Part shown: one piece after another, positions 41,743-53,990 of the stretch
Numbering within the stretch: position 1 is the stretch's first letter
Layout: the number at the start of each line of letters is the position of its first letter
Assembly: GCA_036346395.1 (NCBI GenBank)
Contig: JAYEVG010000091.1
Span: 28,850 to 92,849, forward strand
Reading direction: 5' to 3'
Origin: Hsuehochloa calcarea
Taxonomy: Eukaryota; Streptophyta; Magnoliopsida; Poales; Poaceae
Length of the DNA stretch: 64,000 nucleotides
Made by a program: the position numbers and the translations under genes
Notes under the pieces: model-generated
Seen by the model: only the letters and a program-made list of their open reading frames with translations
The model's database searches: none
What the model was told of the DNA's origin: nothing

Positions 41743-44316
41743 ATGTCTCTATCGGCGCTTCTAGAACACTTCTATGATGAGGACCACTAGTGCATGCTGT
41801 AAATCGTCGGTGACGCGGATGGCCCTTTGCCCCTGCTGCTTCGGACGGGGAGGGATTACTAGGAGCTGAATGATCGCTACATCCCGATCCCCTGGGACAC
41901 GGGCTTGTTGCCCTTTATGAGGTGGTGTCCGCTTGACGTCGGTTCACCACGACGCCGACGCCTTCTTGTCGGCACTTGTCGATAGGTGGTGGCCCGAGAC
42001 ACACACCTTCCACTTTCGGTGCGGTGAGATGACGGTCACTCTGTAGGACATCTCGTTCTTAACCGGTCTCCTGATCCGGGGTGAGCCACTTGTCCCGGGC
42101 CCTCCGGATGCGGACTCGAAGGCCGGGCTCGAGCAGAGGTTTAGCCAACCTCTCCCGGAACGTGCACGTGAGGTCCCCAAGACTTGTTGAGGCGATTGAT
42201 CATTGCTCGCAGGGTGCACCCGATGAGGTCGTTAGGACGCACCTTGTTGTTTACCTTCTTCAGTTCTTTGGTTGGGTCCTGTTTCCACTCACACAGGGCA
42301 CTTTTTGCTACCACAGCTTCGTCCGCGCCGCCGAGTCGTTGGTTGATGCGGAGGCTGGTTCGATGCCTCAGTATATCGGGGTATCAGCCATTATTTGCGC
42401 CACAAACCAATGGTTGTGTGACGCCTCGTAGCGCGGCACGGTGGTACCCCCAGCCTGGCTGTCTTCTACGTACTCATACAGCTGTGGAGTTGGGAGAACT
42501 TCCCTGCTGGACAGCCGTCCATCGGGATAGCGGTGCACCCATTCGCAGTTCCACACGGCTGGATAGACGGGCACCATGGGCTTTTGGTGGACTACTGGCC
42601 GTCTGCGCTGGGCCAAGGACAGACTATGGAGGTGCTACTCGTTGTTCCACAACAAGTTCGAGTTGTTGTACGACAGCAACATAATATGGACTACATGGTA
42701 TCCAGAGTTTGTGTGCACGGTAGCGCCGCACGGACTGTCCGTGCAATGCACCAGGACGCAGGACTGTGGACGTCGACCTTCCACTTGCTGTTCACACATA
42801 TGGTGGAGTTTTACGCGCCGTAGTGCGTAAAGCGATAGTTTGGTGTGCACCAGGTCGTGCCTCCTGGACAGCATGATCCTGACGCGGGGCATACACCTGT
42901 AAGTCAAACTTTGTCCGAGTAATGTTTACACTTCTTAATTCTTTTCTAACATCAATCATTCCGGAAATACAGACAATCGAGGCAGGGTGGGCATATTCAA
43001 TACTAGTGATCAATTCAGCACGAGTGGACTACAGTATGGACAGATATGGCACACTTGGATGTCTTGTGTGAGCAGCGTTCGCACAATGTTCGGATGTACG
43101 CTGAGTACACGGAGTGGTACGTGCCACGGTCGCACTCAAGGCTCACCCTTCCTCCACCGGGGCGCCCAGAGTAGGTCACGCACCAGCAGAGCCTTAGCCG
43201 CTCGTTCGATCTTCACAGCGTTTCGCGGTGTGATGACACCGTAAGACACTTACAAACTCTTGTCGTTTCATTGATGACATATATTTGTACTTTTATCGTT
43301 AATGAACCTGTTATGTATGTCACTATAGTTGGAGCGAGCGTAACGCATCGCAAGTGTATCGAAGTCTGCCATCCGTAACCCATACACAACACCAGCGGGG
43401 ATGATGAAAACTTTGAAATACATCTTCACGGAGACGAAGAAGATAATAAAGAATTTGAGCTGCGGTCGTTTGACGAACGACGTCTCCGGCCGGTGTCGTA
43501 GTGTTCCCCGTCGGTCATCCGCGGGCTAGATCAGCGGGGAGGAAAGTTATGTAAAAATCTATGTTTTGTTTTTTAGTTATGCCATACGCTCCACTAACAT
43601 CATGTCGTTCTCCAGCCGCAGGTCCGTCGGGATGAATCACTTGTACCATCCGCGTTCGGTACACAGACTAGCGCCCCCCTTGGTCATCTGCACTGCACAT
43701 CCGGGAGGTACGAGATTCTCAATTTACGTCCAGAGTGTGTATTTATACTAACATATTTCCGTCTTGCAGCCTTCAATTGACCGTGGGGATCACGGCAGTT
43801 CACGTCGACTGATGAGAAAGGGACGGGCCTCCAAGCTCCTACCAGGGACAGTACACATCGCCAAGGTTTGAATCATGGCAGCCAGGGTTTGGAGCGTACA
43901 CAGGGCAGAGCTCCTTCAGGTTCGCTGTTCCATAGTACGTTCAAGGCCAGAGCTCCTCCGACTTAGCTGACACCCTGTACCTCCAAGGCCAAAGTTCATC
44001 CGCACAACCGGATTTGTAGGCATTGTACCCCAGGAGTGAATTTATGGAGTCAGTCGTTCATGAATTCTTTAGAGCCGGCCCCCAGGTCGGTATGCCTCAT
44101 CAGCACGACATGTACTCTTACCAGACTCAGCCTACTGGTGCACCGACTCAGCCTACTGGTGCACCTCCGCCCACTCAACGGTCTCCGTACCTCCTCCGAT
44201 CTGACACGCACCCTCTGGACCGGCTCACGTATCCCACGGGATATGCTCGACGCAAAACATCTAGGAACATGCGGAGGCAGCTGCAACGAGCAGATAGTAG
44301 TGGCTCAGATGAGTGA
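41743..44316 (+). pseudogene. Plant mobile domain gene, copy 2 (many stops)
   Basis: Homologous to copy 1 along its length, starting at Met 41743 with SLSALLEHFYDEDH and an immediate stop. Recognisable parts are the RYIP....GLLPF block, RWWPETHTFHFRCGEMTVTL, FGWVLFPLTQGTF followed by AAESLVDAEAGSMPQYIGVS (42250-42390), and WWTTGRLRWAKDRLWRCYSL then FHNKFELLYDSNIIW. Introns stand at the same places as in copy 1 (CTGTAAGTC near 42898, ATACAG near 42972). A short duplicated CTCAGCCTACTGGTGCACC (about 44127 and 44147) lies in the C-terminal part. No transposase or clear inverted termini are near, so this is a stranded relic. Confidence 0.8.
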
Positions 44317-46430
44317 ATCATATTGTATCCCGTGTTATGCGATTATGTTTTGGTATATTTGTATTCATATTTTATTTTGCTATATTTGTACGTGTATTTT
44401 TGTTGTTACATGTGTAATCTTACGATATATTGTATATCGACATGTCCAATGGAGTTACAATGTAGCTTTTTTCAATACATTCCATGTCACATGAAATCAT
44501 GAAACCCTAATTTTCGAAACCTAAAATCCAAATTTTCGCGACCTAAATCCATAATTTTTTGGGCAATTCCAAAATACATATAAATTTAAATTGCTAAAAT
44601 ATTACACAACCAAGTCTACTGCGTGAGGAGCCGTCAGAATAAAATTCATAATTTTTGGTGCTCTTTCTCTGCATTTACAAATTCGTACAAATAATACATT
44701 TATATGAAATTGCGAGAAAATTTCTGAACGAATAAAATTATGATAAATTTACAAAAGCAAGTATACTGTGTCGGGAGGTTTTACATAAAATCTCATAATT
44801 TTTGGAATAAATTTGCTATATTTTAAAAATTCTACAAACATCGTCGAAACTCTAATCTCGGAACACGTGGCATCAAACTCCAGTGGATAAAGACAAAAAT
44901 TGTAGTAGACACGTGACTAACGTGTACAGTATACATATCAAAATATCGCAGGAGGCACGAGATTAACGGCAACAATAGACATGTACAATTTTTTTTTTGC
45001 AGTACACACGGAACTAAATTCCAACAGACACACGACCAACGCCAACAATAGACATATATCGGTTACCCCATGTACTGGAATGCACATGGAAAATATTTAC
45101 TATACCCAATAGACATGCGGTGCTTCTTTTTTTTTTTGGGGGGGTATGCACCAGGGCATGCATTGTACGCTTTCCCCGCTCCTCGAAATTCCTAAATGTA
45201 GGCGGTTGCTATATTTGCACCAGCACTACGTCTATAGCTACGCTAGACGCGCCCACTCGGTATGAAAACAAACTAAATAGCCCGGAGCGCAGGCCGGTCC
45301 AGTGTTTGAACAGGTCTAATGAGCCGCCATTCATATGACAACATATCTTATGAACAATAGTCATTTTATCGATATACAAACTAACCTCGTCTCAACTATC
45401 CGAACCAATATCGACGGTCAAGATCGAGGAGGGTGCTCCCACCTCCCCACTTATGGTATTTTCATATCATACTCGTTGTTGGATCCTTCATCTTCTGACA
45501 ATGGTATGTAGTCCCGGCCTTCGAGACCCATCCTTTGCACTAGGGCTTTAAGCTTCTCACCTTCATCAGCAAGCCCGCTAGTTTGTCTGACGGAAGAGGA
45601 GAGTGTGTTTCTGTCGTCCCAAATGAGATGATCCAACTTTAGAGGATATTCCACCCAGACGATGTATCAGCTCGTTCGTCAAAATCGGGCGAACCATCTC
45701 GTCCTGGACGGGACCGCTCGCTCGCGTGGGCTTTAGGTGACCCCAGTGCCGCATGCAGTCACTATTGTGACCACTGCAACGCCGTCTGGGACAGGGCTTT
45801 AGGCAACGCTGCCGGAGGCGACGACGAAGGAAGGTGCGGTTGCGTTGGAGAGGCGGGTCTGGAGAGATGAAGAAGAGGAATAATAACTGTCGGCGGAAGA
45901 AAAGAAAAGGAGAAAGAATCACTGTCAGTGGAAGAAAAGAAAAGAGAGAAAGAAAAATAAAAAAAAACGAGATAAATTGCCACCTCTAGAAGTTACCGTA
46001 ACCAACTTCGCTCTTCAAACCAAATAACATTTTGAACTACACATGTTCATCTTATCCAAGCAATCAAATAGATTTTTGTATTATCTCATTCAAACAACTA
46101 AATACAGTACTTATATTGTTCCATTCAGAATTACCGTATATATCTTGTACCGTACCATTACATTCAACTTCGTCCCACCGACGAAACAAAACACACACCA
46201 TCAGAGGCGGGGTGTAACTCCAAATACTATGGATGCACCGAGCTTGCTGAGGCCACCTAGCAGAGAGAGATTAGAGAAGAGGAATTGTTGAATGCCATCG
46301 GGAGACCCAGCTATGCGTGTAGCCTCAAAACATAACCACTGCCGTTGCATACATGCTGCTGTGCTGTTCACCAACAGTGACGGGCGCGAGCATATGGCAG
46401 GAGGCAGGAGTGATGTATCCATGTACCCTC
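44317..46430. other. Intergenic DNA
   Basis: AT-rich with repeated (ACC)TAAATCC/AAACCCTAA-like words at 44500-44570 and runs of T and G near 45125. Apart from the small minus-strand frame at 45451-45654 I see no gene. Confidence 0.5.
45451..45654 (-). CDS. Small unidentified reading frame, possible exon relic
   Basis: 67 codons with balanced composition (LDHLIWDDRNTLSSSVRQTS, then LKALVQRMGLEGRDYIPLSE and an acidic end). It is unlike the low-complexity shadows elsewhere and could be a fragment of a host or element gene. No family recognised, no clear splice sites checked. Weak call. Confidence 0.25.
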   Translation of the reverse strand: MEYPLKLDHLIWDDRNTLSSSVRQTSGLADEGEKLKALVQRMGLEGRDYIPLSEDEGSNNEYDMKIP

Positions 46431-46435
46431 AAATG

Positions 46436-46455
46436 TGAGAGAGAGAGAGAGAGAG
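46436..46455. repeat. (GA)n microsatellite upstream of the bZIP gene
   Basis: About ten GA units, roughly 270 bp upstream of the start codon. It may lie in the promoter; GA tracts are common in grass promoters. Confidence 0.85.
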
Positions 46456-46721
46456 TAGTTTTGATTCACCTGTTCACCACTACCACGTACTACGCCCTCC
46501 AAGAAAAGAAACATGCAGAAGCAGCAGCAGCTAGCTGAGACTGATGAGACGGAGAGTTACTCCTAGCTAGCTAAGGTTGTTCGGTGTCTCTGCTGCTTCA
46601 CACTAGCTAACTAAGCGAGTATCTACCGAGGGACCTCGACCTCTCCTTCTCTCTAGCCCTTCCTCTTCTCCGGCCACTTGCCGGTCATCGGTTGGTTGAA
46701 GCTAAGCAAGCAAGCAAGGAA

Positions 46722-47518
46722 ATGGAGGAGGTGTGGAAGGACATGTCCCTCTCCACCGCCACTCCCGCCGCCGGCTTGTACCCCCTCCGCCTGCAGCGCC
46801 ATCATCCTCCCTCCCCCTCCGCCAACGTCGTCGTCCTCCAGGACTTCCTCGCCTCAGCCCCCGTGCCGCAGCCCCCGACGCCGCCGCCTCCTCCGCTCCC
46901 GCTCCCGCCCACCGCGCTCAGCCTCAGCTCCACCCTCGAGTTCACCTACCTCAGCGCCGGCGCCTGCCCTGGCCCGCCGTCCAACTCCAGCTCCGGCGAC
47001 GACTCCCGAGGGGACTTCATGCCCGACTCCTTCGCCGGCGCGCGCACCGACATCTTCTCGTTCGCCGCCAGGAAGCACGGCGCCGCCGCCGATCCGCCGC
47101 AGTGCCCGGGCGCAGGCGGCGGCGGGGACCGGCGGCACCGTCGCATGATCAAGAACCGGGAGTCGGCGGCCCGGTCGCGCGCGCGGAAGCAGGCGTACAC
47201 GAACGAGCTGGAGCTGACGTTAGCGCAGCTGCGGCGGGAGAACGAGATGCTCATCAAGCGGCAAGAGGACCTCAATGTACGCACTTGCTCCTCGTAATTT
47301 ACGTTTAGTAGTAGCTTGTGCCGACCGGTACTTAATGACTACTTACTCCGCCATTTACACGACTGTTAATTGCATCTGCATCTGGAGTACTCCTGCTTAC
47401 TACTTAATTGGGTAATTACTCCACTCTCAATTAATTCTTGTATGCTTGCCTGCAGGTGCGTCAGCGTTTGGCCATGGCGGCGGAGGGCCCCCAAAGATGC
47501 CGCTCCGCCCCGCCCTGA
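46722..47518 (+). CDS. FD-like group A bZIP transcription factor
   Basis: Two exons (46722-47276 and 47456-47518), GT...AG intron, 205 residues. Residues 1-11 are MEEVWKDMSLS, the usual FD-type N-terminus. A Pro/Ser-rich middle leads to a basic region with N145-x7-R153 (NRESAARSR) and leucines at 163, 170, 177 and 184 in heptad register, so it dimerises and binds DNA in the nucleus. Exon 2 adds the end RCRSAPP, which resembles the phospho-Ser SAP motif by which FD proteins bind 14-3-3 and florigen (FT/Hd3a) at the shoot apex. The last residue is Pro where FD proteins usually have Phe. The start is chosen at the second Met of a longer frame because it gives the family N-terminus; a CT-rich leader (46638-46680) precedes it. 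Nearest OsFD-type member not determined. Confidence 0.85.
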
Positions 47519-48184
47519 CCGACGCATCATCGGCCTCCGCTAGCTTAGGAGACTCCACTTGTAGTGCTAGCTATTAATTAGTGTCCAAAATCATGCATCA
47601 TTGATGTAATTAACGCACTACTCACTCACTCGCAGCAGAGGCATCGATCCATTAACAGCTGCTAGCGAAGGGGCCAGTCAATCTAATCTGGCTAGATAGT
47701 ACTAGTAGTAGTAGTAGTAGAGAATGTCTATGTAATTAGCTAGAGTATTGTCTATGTAATGTAATCTATCTAGCTGGCTAGACAATTAAGGGAAGGGAAC
47801 TGACTGATGAATTGTATGCTATAACAAGGGAATTAGGGGCCGGCAGTTCCAATTTGGTCGATCGTGCACTGTAATGGTGTACTAATAGCCAAAGGCCAAG
47901 CAAGTCATCTGCAGCGAGATAATCACATACCGTGCTCTCAAACCCCGCCTATTGCGCTTTTAGACTGCGGCGCTACACCCATCGCTCTTTTAGATCACCG
48001 ATCTCTTTCAACTCTGTGTAACAGATGCACAAAAGGAAATAAAAACATTGCAAATCAGCACCATGCATTGGCGTTGCATTGCATGGAGCTGGGCCTGACC
48101 GGTGCAGATATCGGACATTGCATGCTATGCTGCATCTCGATCCATTCGAGGAAATTAATGGAGTACAATGGAGAGAATTCTGGA
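47519..48184 (+). other. 3' UTR and downstream DNA of the bZIP gene
   Basis: Contains an (AGT)n microsatellite at about 47699-47719 and several AATAA-like words. No further gene seen before element 3. Confidence 0.5.
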
Positions 48185-48417
48185 CTATTTTAGCCACAAA
48201 ATATTTAAAAATAACCTCTATAATTATAAAATTCCAAAAATAGTCCTCGTCTGCATTAGCCGTCCGAACGACAAAGACTTGCTGCGGTCCCACCTCGGGT
48301 CGGCGCGACCATACTGGAGGTCGCCACGTGGCGGCAGCACCTTGTGCCGCCGCCCACACGCGGTGCATCGGGGCGCGCCCGGCCAGGCGCAAAGGCAGCC
48401 AGGCTACCTTGCGTGTC

Positions 48418-48426
48418 TATAAAAGG
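48418..48426 (+). promoter_or_regulatory. TATA box of MuDR-like element 3
   Basis: TATAAAAGG, downstream of a GC-rich stretch with CCACGTGGCGGC and ahead of a CT-rich start zone, 1.0 kb upstream of the transposase start. Confidence 0.6.
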
Positions 48427-49429
48427 GAGCAGTGAGCTCTCTCACTTGCTCCTGCGACGTGATAAGGGGGTAAATTTTTTATGCAAAAAATTACACGAAC
48501 GGGAAAAAAATTCAGGCGCGAGAGCGAAGGAAAAATTTCACGAGCACCTAGAAAATAAGTTGTGTGGCCTGCTGCGAGTACCTACAAAAGGTAAGTGTCA
48601 TTCGCATCCAGTTATTATTATCGGTAGTTTTAGCAATGTGATTAGGATGCAATTAGATGAATTATTGCAACAGAGTAGTTATAGTTGTGTAGTTAGTTTA
48701 TTTTGAAGACTCAGTAGTTAACAATGTCATTAGACCGTAATTAGTTGACTTAACAGTTCTGTTGCTAATAGTGTTGTAAATTTCATCTCGGCAATTTGCA
48801 TAGTTTCATGAACTTGGTCATAAAATAGCAAAATATTTGGAGGTCGTTAAACAAAATAGAAATATACCCACTGAACGCTTTGTATATGTACTCTTGATCG
48901 GGCATATTGCCTTCGGTGCATGCACTACGCAGTACACCGCTAGAATGAGAAACATGCCGCACCTCTCAGTAAGTTTTTATGTCTGAAATTGAATGAAAAA
49001 GAATACTGTGTCGTAGACCCCGTATGTCTTTGGTGTAAGCTAGGTCTAACTCGGATATGGAAACGTAGAAATGCAATAAGAATTTCTGAAGTGAATTATT
49101 TTTGCACTGTAATATCAAACTAGTTAAAAAAATTCATAACTATATAAAAATTTAGGGAAATCAGTTTTGTTGGTTTTCTTTTTGATTTAGTACCACAGGA
49201 AATTTCTGAAGTGTAACATAGAATAGGCTACGGATTTTTTATACTACAAATAATATTAGCTTGGACATTTCATGGATAGAAAAATCTTACGAACTCCAAT
49301 CGGGATTGAAAACATGTACGACAAAACGCTCGTGTACAGTGGGCATAACCAAATTTGTAGAAGCATTCATTCAGAAAAAAATTCCACAAATAATTCGATG
49401 GTTTCATATGCACATGTGTTAGGTACTTT

Positions 49430-52084
49430 ATGGCGAAAATTCAAGATTTGTTCGTGTTCCACGGGGACGCTCTCGTACGCGATGGACCGTACGGTGCGGA
49501 CCTGTCAAATTGTCACCGCACCGTGATCCAGGCGCCAGCTCTGAAGGACATGAGCCTCTCGGAGCTAAGGCGGTGCGTGCGTTCCGCGTTCGATCACGCC
49601 ACTGGAAGGAAGAAGCTGCGCATCGAGGCGTTGTATGCCTCGGTGGTGGGTAGTGCAGGCGAGACCATTTGGTAACTTATGAAGGTCACATGTGACGCTT
49701 CATGGACAACTACATGGGGGTTGTTTGCAACCCCGCTGCTGCGATATATGCGCGGCCGATGGTCTGTGTTCAGTTCTTGGAGAGGACGGGGACATCCAGC
49801 GCGGGTGGTTCCAGTGAAGGTGAAGCTGCTGGTGAGGAGAGCCTGCGTTGGTCTCTGGTGTTGGAGGAGACGTGGGCGATGGAGACCTGAGCAGGCGTGC
49901 GGTCAATTTCGAGCCCAACGAAGGAGCGGAGAGATAGTGGTCAGCCCGTATTGATTGTCATGAGTACCTGGCCGACCAGGTGGATGAGGTGGAAAGCGAG
50001 GAGGACGTGGAAACAACTAGATCGGAAGACAACGAAGACTGAGAAGCTGCTGCGGGAGGAGGTGCAGTTGGTGGTTTTGTGACCGCTGACATTGCTTATG
50101 TCCCCTCACGATTGGACGACGTTGCGACGACATCGCTGGTTCTGCCACGTCCGGAGGGTGCTGAGTGGGGGTTCAATGAGGACACCCTACTCCTAGGCCA
50201 GCTCTTTCCTAACAAGAGCGCCGCACAACATGATATTGCTAGATACACCGTTAACATCGGTCGGACGTATCGGGTGCAGAGGTCCAACCCCGACACGTAC
50301 ATCGTCAGGTGTGTTGATGAATCCTGTGCTGGCAAGGTCCGTGCATGGAGGTTCACGGCCACTGCCATGGGCTTCCGGATAACGGTGCTGAAGGACCACA
50401 CATGCGAGTTAGCTGAGCCGCTTCACAGGCACCACAACATGACGTCCTCGTATGTTGCCAGCTTGATAAGCCACCTCATCGCTGCAGATGTGTCAATTTC
50501 GTCAAAGCTCCTGCTAGCGGATGTTGCCAATATGGTGGGGTTCTCGGTCAGATACAAGACGGCATGGCGTGCGAAACGCAGGGTTCTGGAGCGAATATTC
50601 GGCACATTCGAAGAGGCTTACAACCTAGCACCAAGATTGCTGCATCAAATCGCAGAATCTAATCCCGGGACGTACGTAAACAAGCTTGAGCGGGTGCATT
50701 CGACTGAGGGGCCCAATTATTTTATTCTTGAAAGGGTCTTCTGGGCCTCCGTCAGGCGATCGAAGGGTTCAAGCATTGTCGTTCCGTGCTCACGATGGAT
50801 GGAACCTTCCTATGTGAGAAGTACAGGGGTACCATCCTCACCGCCATTGCGGTCGATGCGAATGACCAGTTAGTCCCCGTGGCGTTCGCAATTGTTGAGA
50901 GCGAGAACACCGAGAGCTGGTTGTGGTTCCTGTGCAATGTGAAGCAGGCGGTGGTCCAAGATCGGCCAGATGTGTGTGTCATCTCGGATCGCAATGCTGG
51001 GTTTTTGTCTGCATTGTGCATGATGTAAAACGGGACGCAGCCGCCGTACCAGTGGAACGATGTTAGGAGCCGTTGATGCATGAGGCATCTCACGGCCAAC
51101 TTCCGCACAAGGTTTCGGAGCAAGGATCTCATGAAGATGTTCAAGAAGCTCTGCATGCAGAACCAAAGGAGGAAGTTCGAAGCGGTGTGGAGACAGCTCG
51201 ATGAGGAGACCGGGAAGCATGTAAGGGACTCAGCGAATGCCGAGGCAGGGGCAGCAGCTAGAGGGTCCGCGAGAGTTGGGGAGTTCACCAAGTGGGTTAA
51301 TTCGCACGCACCTGACCTGGAGAAATGGTCACTGCTACACGACACGGACAGTGCAAGGTACGGGATCATGACGACCAATATGTTGCAGGTGTACAACGGT
51401 GTGCTCAAGGGTGTCTGCTCCCTACCGATCACTGCGATCGTGGAGGAGAGCTCGAACCGTACCATCGGATACTTTGTTAACAGAGCCATGATGGCCAAGA
51501 AGCATCTGGAGGATGGGAAGCAATTCTCCAAAGTAATGCATGTCTACATGGAGAATAAGATAAGTAAGGCTCGATCGCACGCCGCTCGTACCATGGATGG
51601 CGTCAGGCGGAAGTTCGAGATCAGGCTCAGGGAGAAGTACGTGATGGGCCATGCTAGAGGGGATCGTAAGCAGGTCTACACGATTGGTGAAGAAGCGTCG
51701 TGCACCTGCAATAAGCCGCAGCTTCTGCACAAACCATGCTCCCATGTGTACGCGGCGTGCGCGGCGTGGCAGCAGGCCTCGGAGCGTTACATCTTCGAGT
51801 ACTACGACATCCACCACCTGTATGCAACTTGGAGTGCCGAGTTCCATTCGTATGGGCTGGACACGCACTACAGGGACCTTTGGCTGGGGCAGTTGAAGTG
51901 GGTGCCCAACGACGTACTAAAGCACCCCGGCCGTGGAAGACGCCAGTCTCGACGTATCCGGAACGACATGGACGACAGCCAGCACTGGCAACGGGTTCGC
52001 CGCCCCCGTTGCAGACTGTGCAAGACAGTTGGGCACTCCATCAGCCGCTGCCCAAACAGACACGGCACAAGTAGTGCACTATAG
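49430..52084 (+). pseudogene. MURA-type (MULE) transposase, nearly intact
   Basis: It starts with Met at 49430, KIQDLFVFHGDALVRDG; a slip follows near 49670. From 50079 the DNA-binding N-domain reads SRLDDVATTSLVLPRPEGAE, then AWRFTATAMGFRITVLKDHT with conserved Cys pairs. The frame shifts near 50750. The MULE catalytic core then has Asp in LTMDGTFL (50798), VPVAFAIVESENTESWLWFL, and Asp in VISDRNAG (50987). Two in-frame stops follow, TAA at 51026 and TGA at 51074, then an open frame to 52084 with NRTIGYFVNRAMMAKK, a SWIM zinc motif CTCNKPQLLHKPCSHVYAAC (about 51700-51760) and a CCHC knuckle CRLCKTVGHSISRCP (about 52012-52056). It would cut and paste MuDR-type elements if repaired by nature; as read it is inactive, with few lesions. 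Confidence 0.9.
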
Positions 52085-52320
52085 CGAGGAAGATATAATT
52101 ACTAAGTCGTGATATCGCTTGCTTATTTCAATATCTTTGATGGGCTGTGTTGCTGTTAATCCATGCCTTTATGTAGTACTTGTTAAGTTGTCCGGGTCTG
52201 TTGTTAACTCATTATGGTCATATTGTGTTGTTGAATTTTTAATCGTATGTTTTGCCTTATTTTCCTGTGCCACACAATATGTTTTATATGCATGCACTGA
52301 CATGTTGTTTCCCTGTTAGA

Positions 52321-53990
52321 CGACGCGTACGAGCTGCTCGACCCACGCTGGGATGTGGGACACCGTTGTCGGGCGTGGTCCACCGGCGTCGGCCCTCCGA
52401 GCCTAGTCCTGAGCGCCCAGAGAGCTGGCCCTTGACGAGCAGACGCCCCGCATCGCGGGAGACCGGGCTCCCGCCTTGCCGGATGTTGACCTCCCACACG
52501 CGGCCGCAGCTTTGACGCTGCACTCGCTCAAGGCCAGAGACCGTTGGAGACCGGACACTCACACTTTCCACTTCCGATGGGGGGAGATGACCATTACTCT
52601 GGAGGACGTGGCTCGCTATGTCTACCTCTGTGGTCTTCAAAGAGTGCCCTCCGAGGGCGAGACCGGAATGTCCGCTTGGCCGACATATTTGGTCACCCGA
52701 TTCTGCGAACGCGTCGGGTGTGCCACATTCTGGCGCGGCGAGACATGATCTCGCCTGAGCATGCGGCAAGCGGAGAAGTGAGGACACACTTAGTCGCGCA
52801 CCTTTTGTTCATGTTCGGATGGATCTGTTCGCTTTTTTCCACGCAGGAGAGCTGCGGTACCCAGCTACATCCATCCGCATGCGATCTTTGGCGGACGTCT
52901 GGCCCGAGGAGATTCCACAAGACAGATTGGGGCTCTCATAGTTGCTTTGCACCCCCTACCGAGGGTTGTGCGATGCTTGTCGGGCAAAGACGGGCGAGCC
53001 GATCCTCGCGGTATGCTACGCTCGCTCTGATTATGGTCGTGGGAGCACTTTCCAGTCGGCCGACCGTACTTTCGCACCAGAGTGCACCCTTACCAGGTGA
53101 CCACCGGGCTTTACGGGAACGCTGCAAGGGACAAGCCCGTCGACGGGCCTACGATGGGAACACGTTGGATACGTGCTACCCTAGGGTGGGCTAGGGAGAG
53201 ACTGAGGTGCGTGTACCCAGAGTTCTATAACCATTTCGAGACTCTCCACGAGGACGAGGTCATCTGGTGGCTATGGACAGCATAGTTCCTTCACGACATG
53301 GCCCCCTACGGATTATCGTCCCAGTGCACTCTGGACGAGGCACTCTGGATAACGATCTACCACCTGGTCTTCTCGCACATGGTCGAGCAGTACAATTTGC
53401 AGTGGGTTATGAGGCAGTTCGGACTTTACCAGGAGGTGCCACCGCCCGCAGGACGACCTTTCACAGCAAAGGCTCACCGGCATGTCATTCTTTGGTGTCA
53501 TTTTGAGGGCATGTTTGAATAAGATTTTTTGACATACAAATTCAATTACAGGCAAACGAGGAGAGGGCGGAGGAGCGACGACTGGAGGCAGACGCAGCAG
53601 CCCTGGACTGTAGATCGACAGGGTTACGACAGACGTGGTGCTGGAGTTTCGCAGCTACGCCAACCAGACGTACGCTGCGTACTTGCGGTGGTACGTTCCG
53701 CGCACTAGGTGCGAGCTTATCGGGCGGCGGCCCGCAGCATCCGATGGGACGCCATGCAGGACAACGTCGTACTAGCTGGTCCGGACTGTCACCGGGCGGC
53801 CCGCCTCGACGAGACGGTAAAACATTCTTCGTATAATTTTCGTCCGGCAACACTTTTCGCACTTACTATCGGTTTTCATGCAGTACTACCGCTTGGAGCG
53901 TATCCGCCATGAGACTGCTAAAGCTCTACACCGTGGAAATAGCAACACATTGGATCGTCTCCAAGGCTTGATACGCACGATAGCTTACTA
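52321..53990 (+). pseudogene. Plant mobile domain gene, copy 3, downstream of MURA
   Basis: Recognisable PMD coding starts right after TTTCCCTGTTAG (acceptor-like, 52309-52320) with DAYELLDPRWDVGHRC. Then come the core DRWRPDTHTFHFRWGEMTIT and LEDVARYVYLCGLQRV (52536-52640), HLLFMFGWICSLFSTQE, GTRWIRATLGWARERLRCVY (53155-53215), FETLHEDEVIWWLW and SHMVEQYNLQWVMRQFGLYQ. After an intron ending at TTACAG (53552), RWYVPRTRCELIG and ERIRHETAKALHRGNSNTLD follow. No Met start lies close to the first codons. Frameshifts occur near 52740, 53080 and 53280. It is cut off near 53990. Less decayed than copy 2. Confidence 0.8.

Larger units (their letters stand above)
48185..53990 (+). mobile_element. MuDR-like element 3: MURA transposase followed by a PMD gene
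   Basis: A left end is inferred at the AT-rich ATTTTAGCCACAAAATATT block (about 48185), with a GC-rich promoter stretch (TATA at 48418), a leader with an intron-like GTAAGTGTC (48591), a MURA-type transposase (49430-52084) and a PMD gene (52321-53990) on the same strand. The right terminus is not found; PMD coding stops abruptly near 53990, where DNA of a different kind begins. Gene order differs from element 1. Confidence 0.6.

Noticed and set aside
46733..47308. 191-codon frame overlapping the bZIP gene in another frame
   Set aside because: It is Arg/Pro low-complexity; the frame starting at 46722 has the bZIP signature and a proper splice site.
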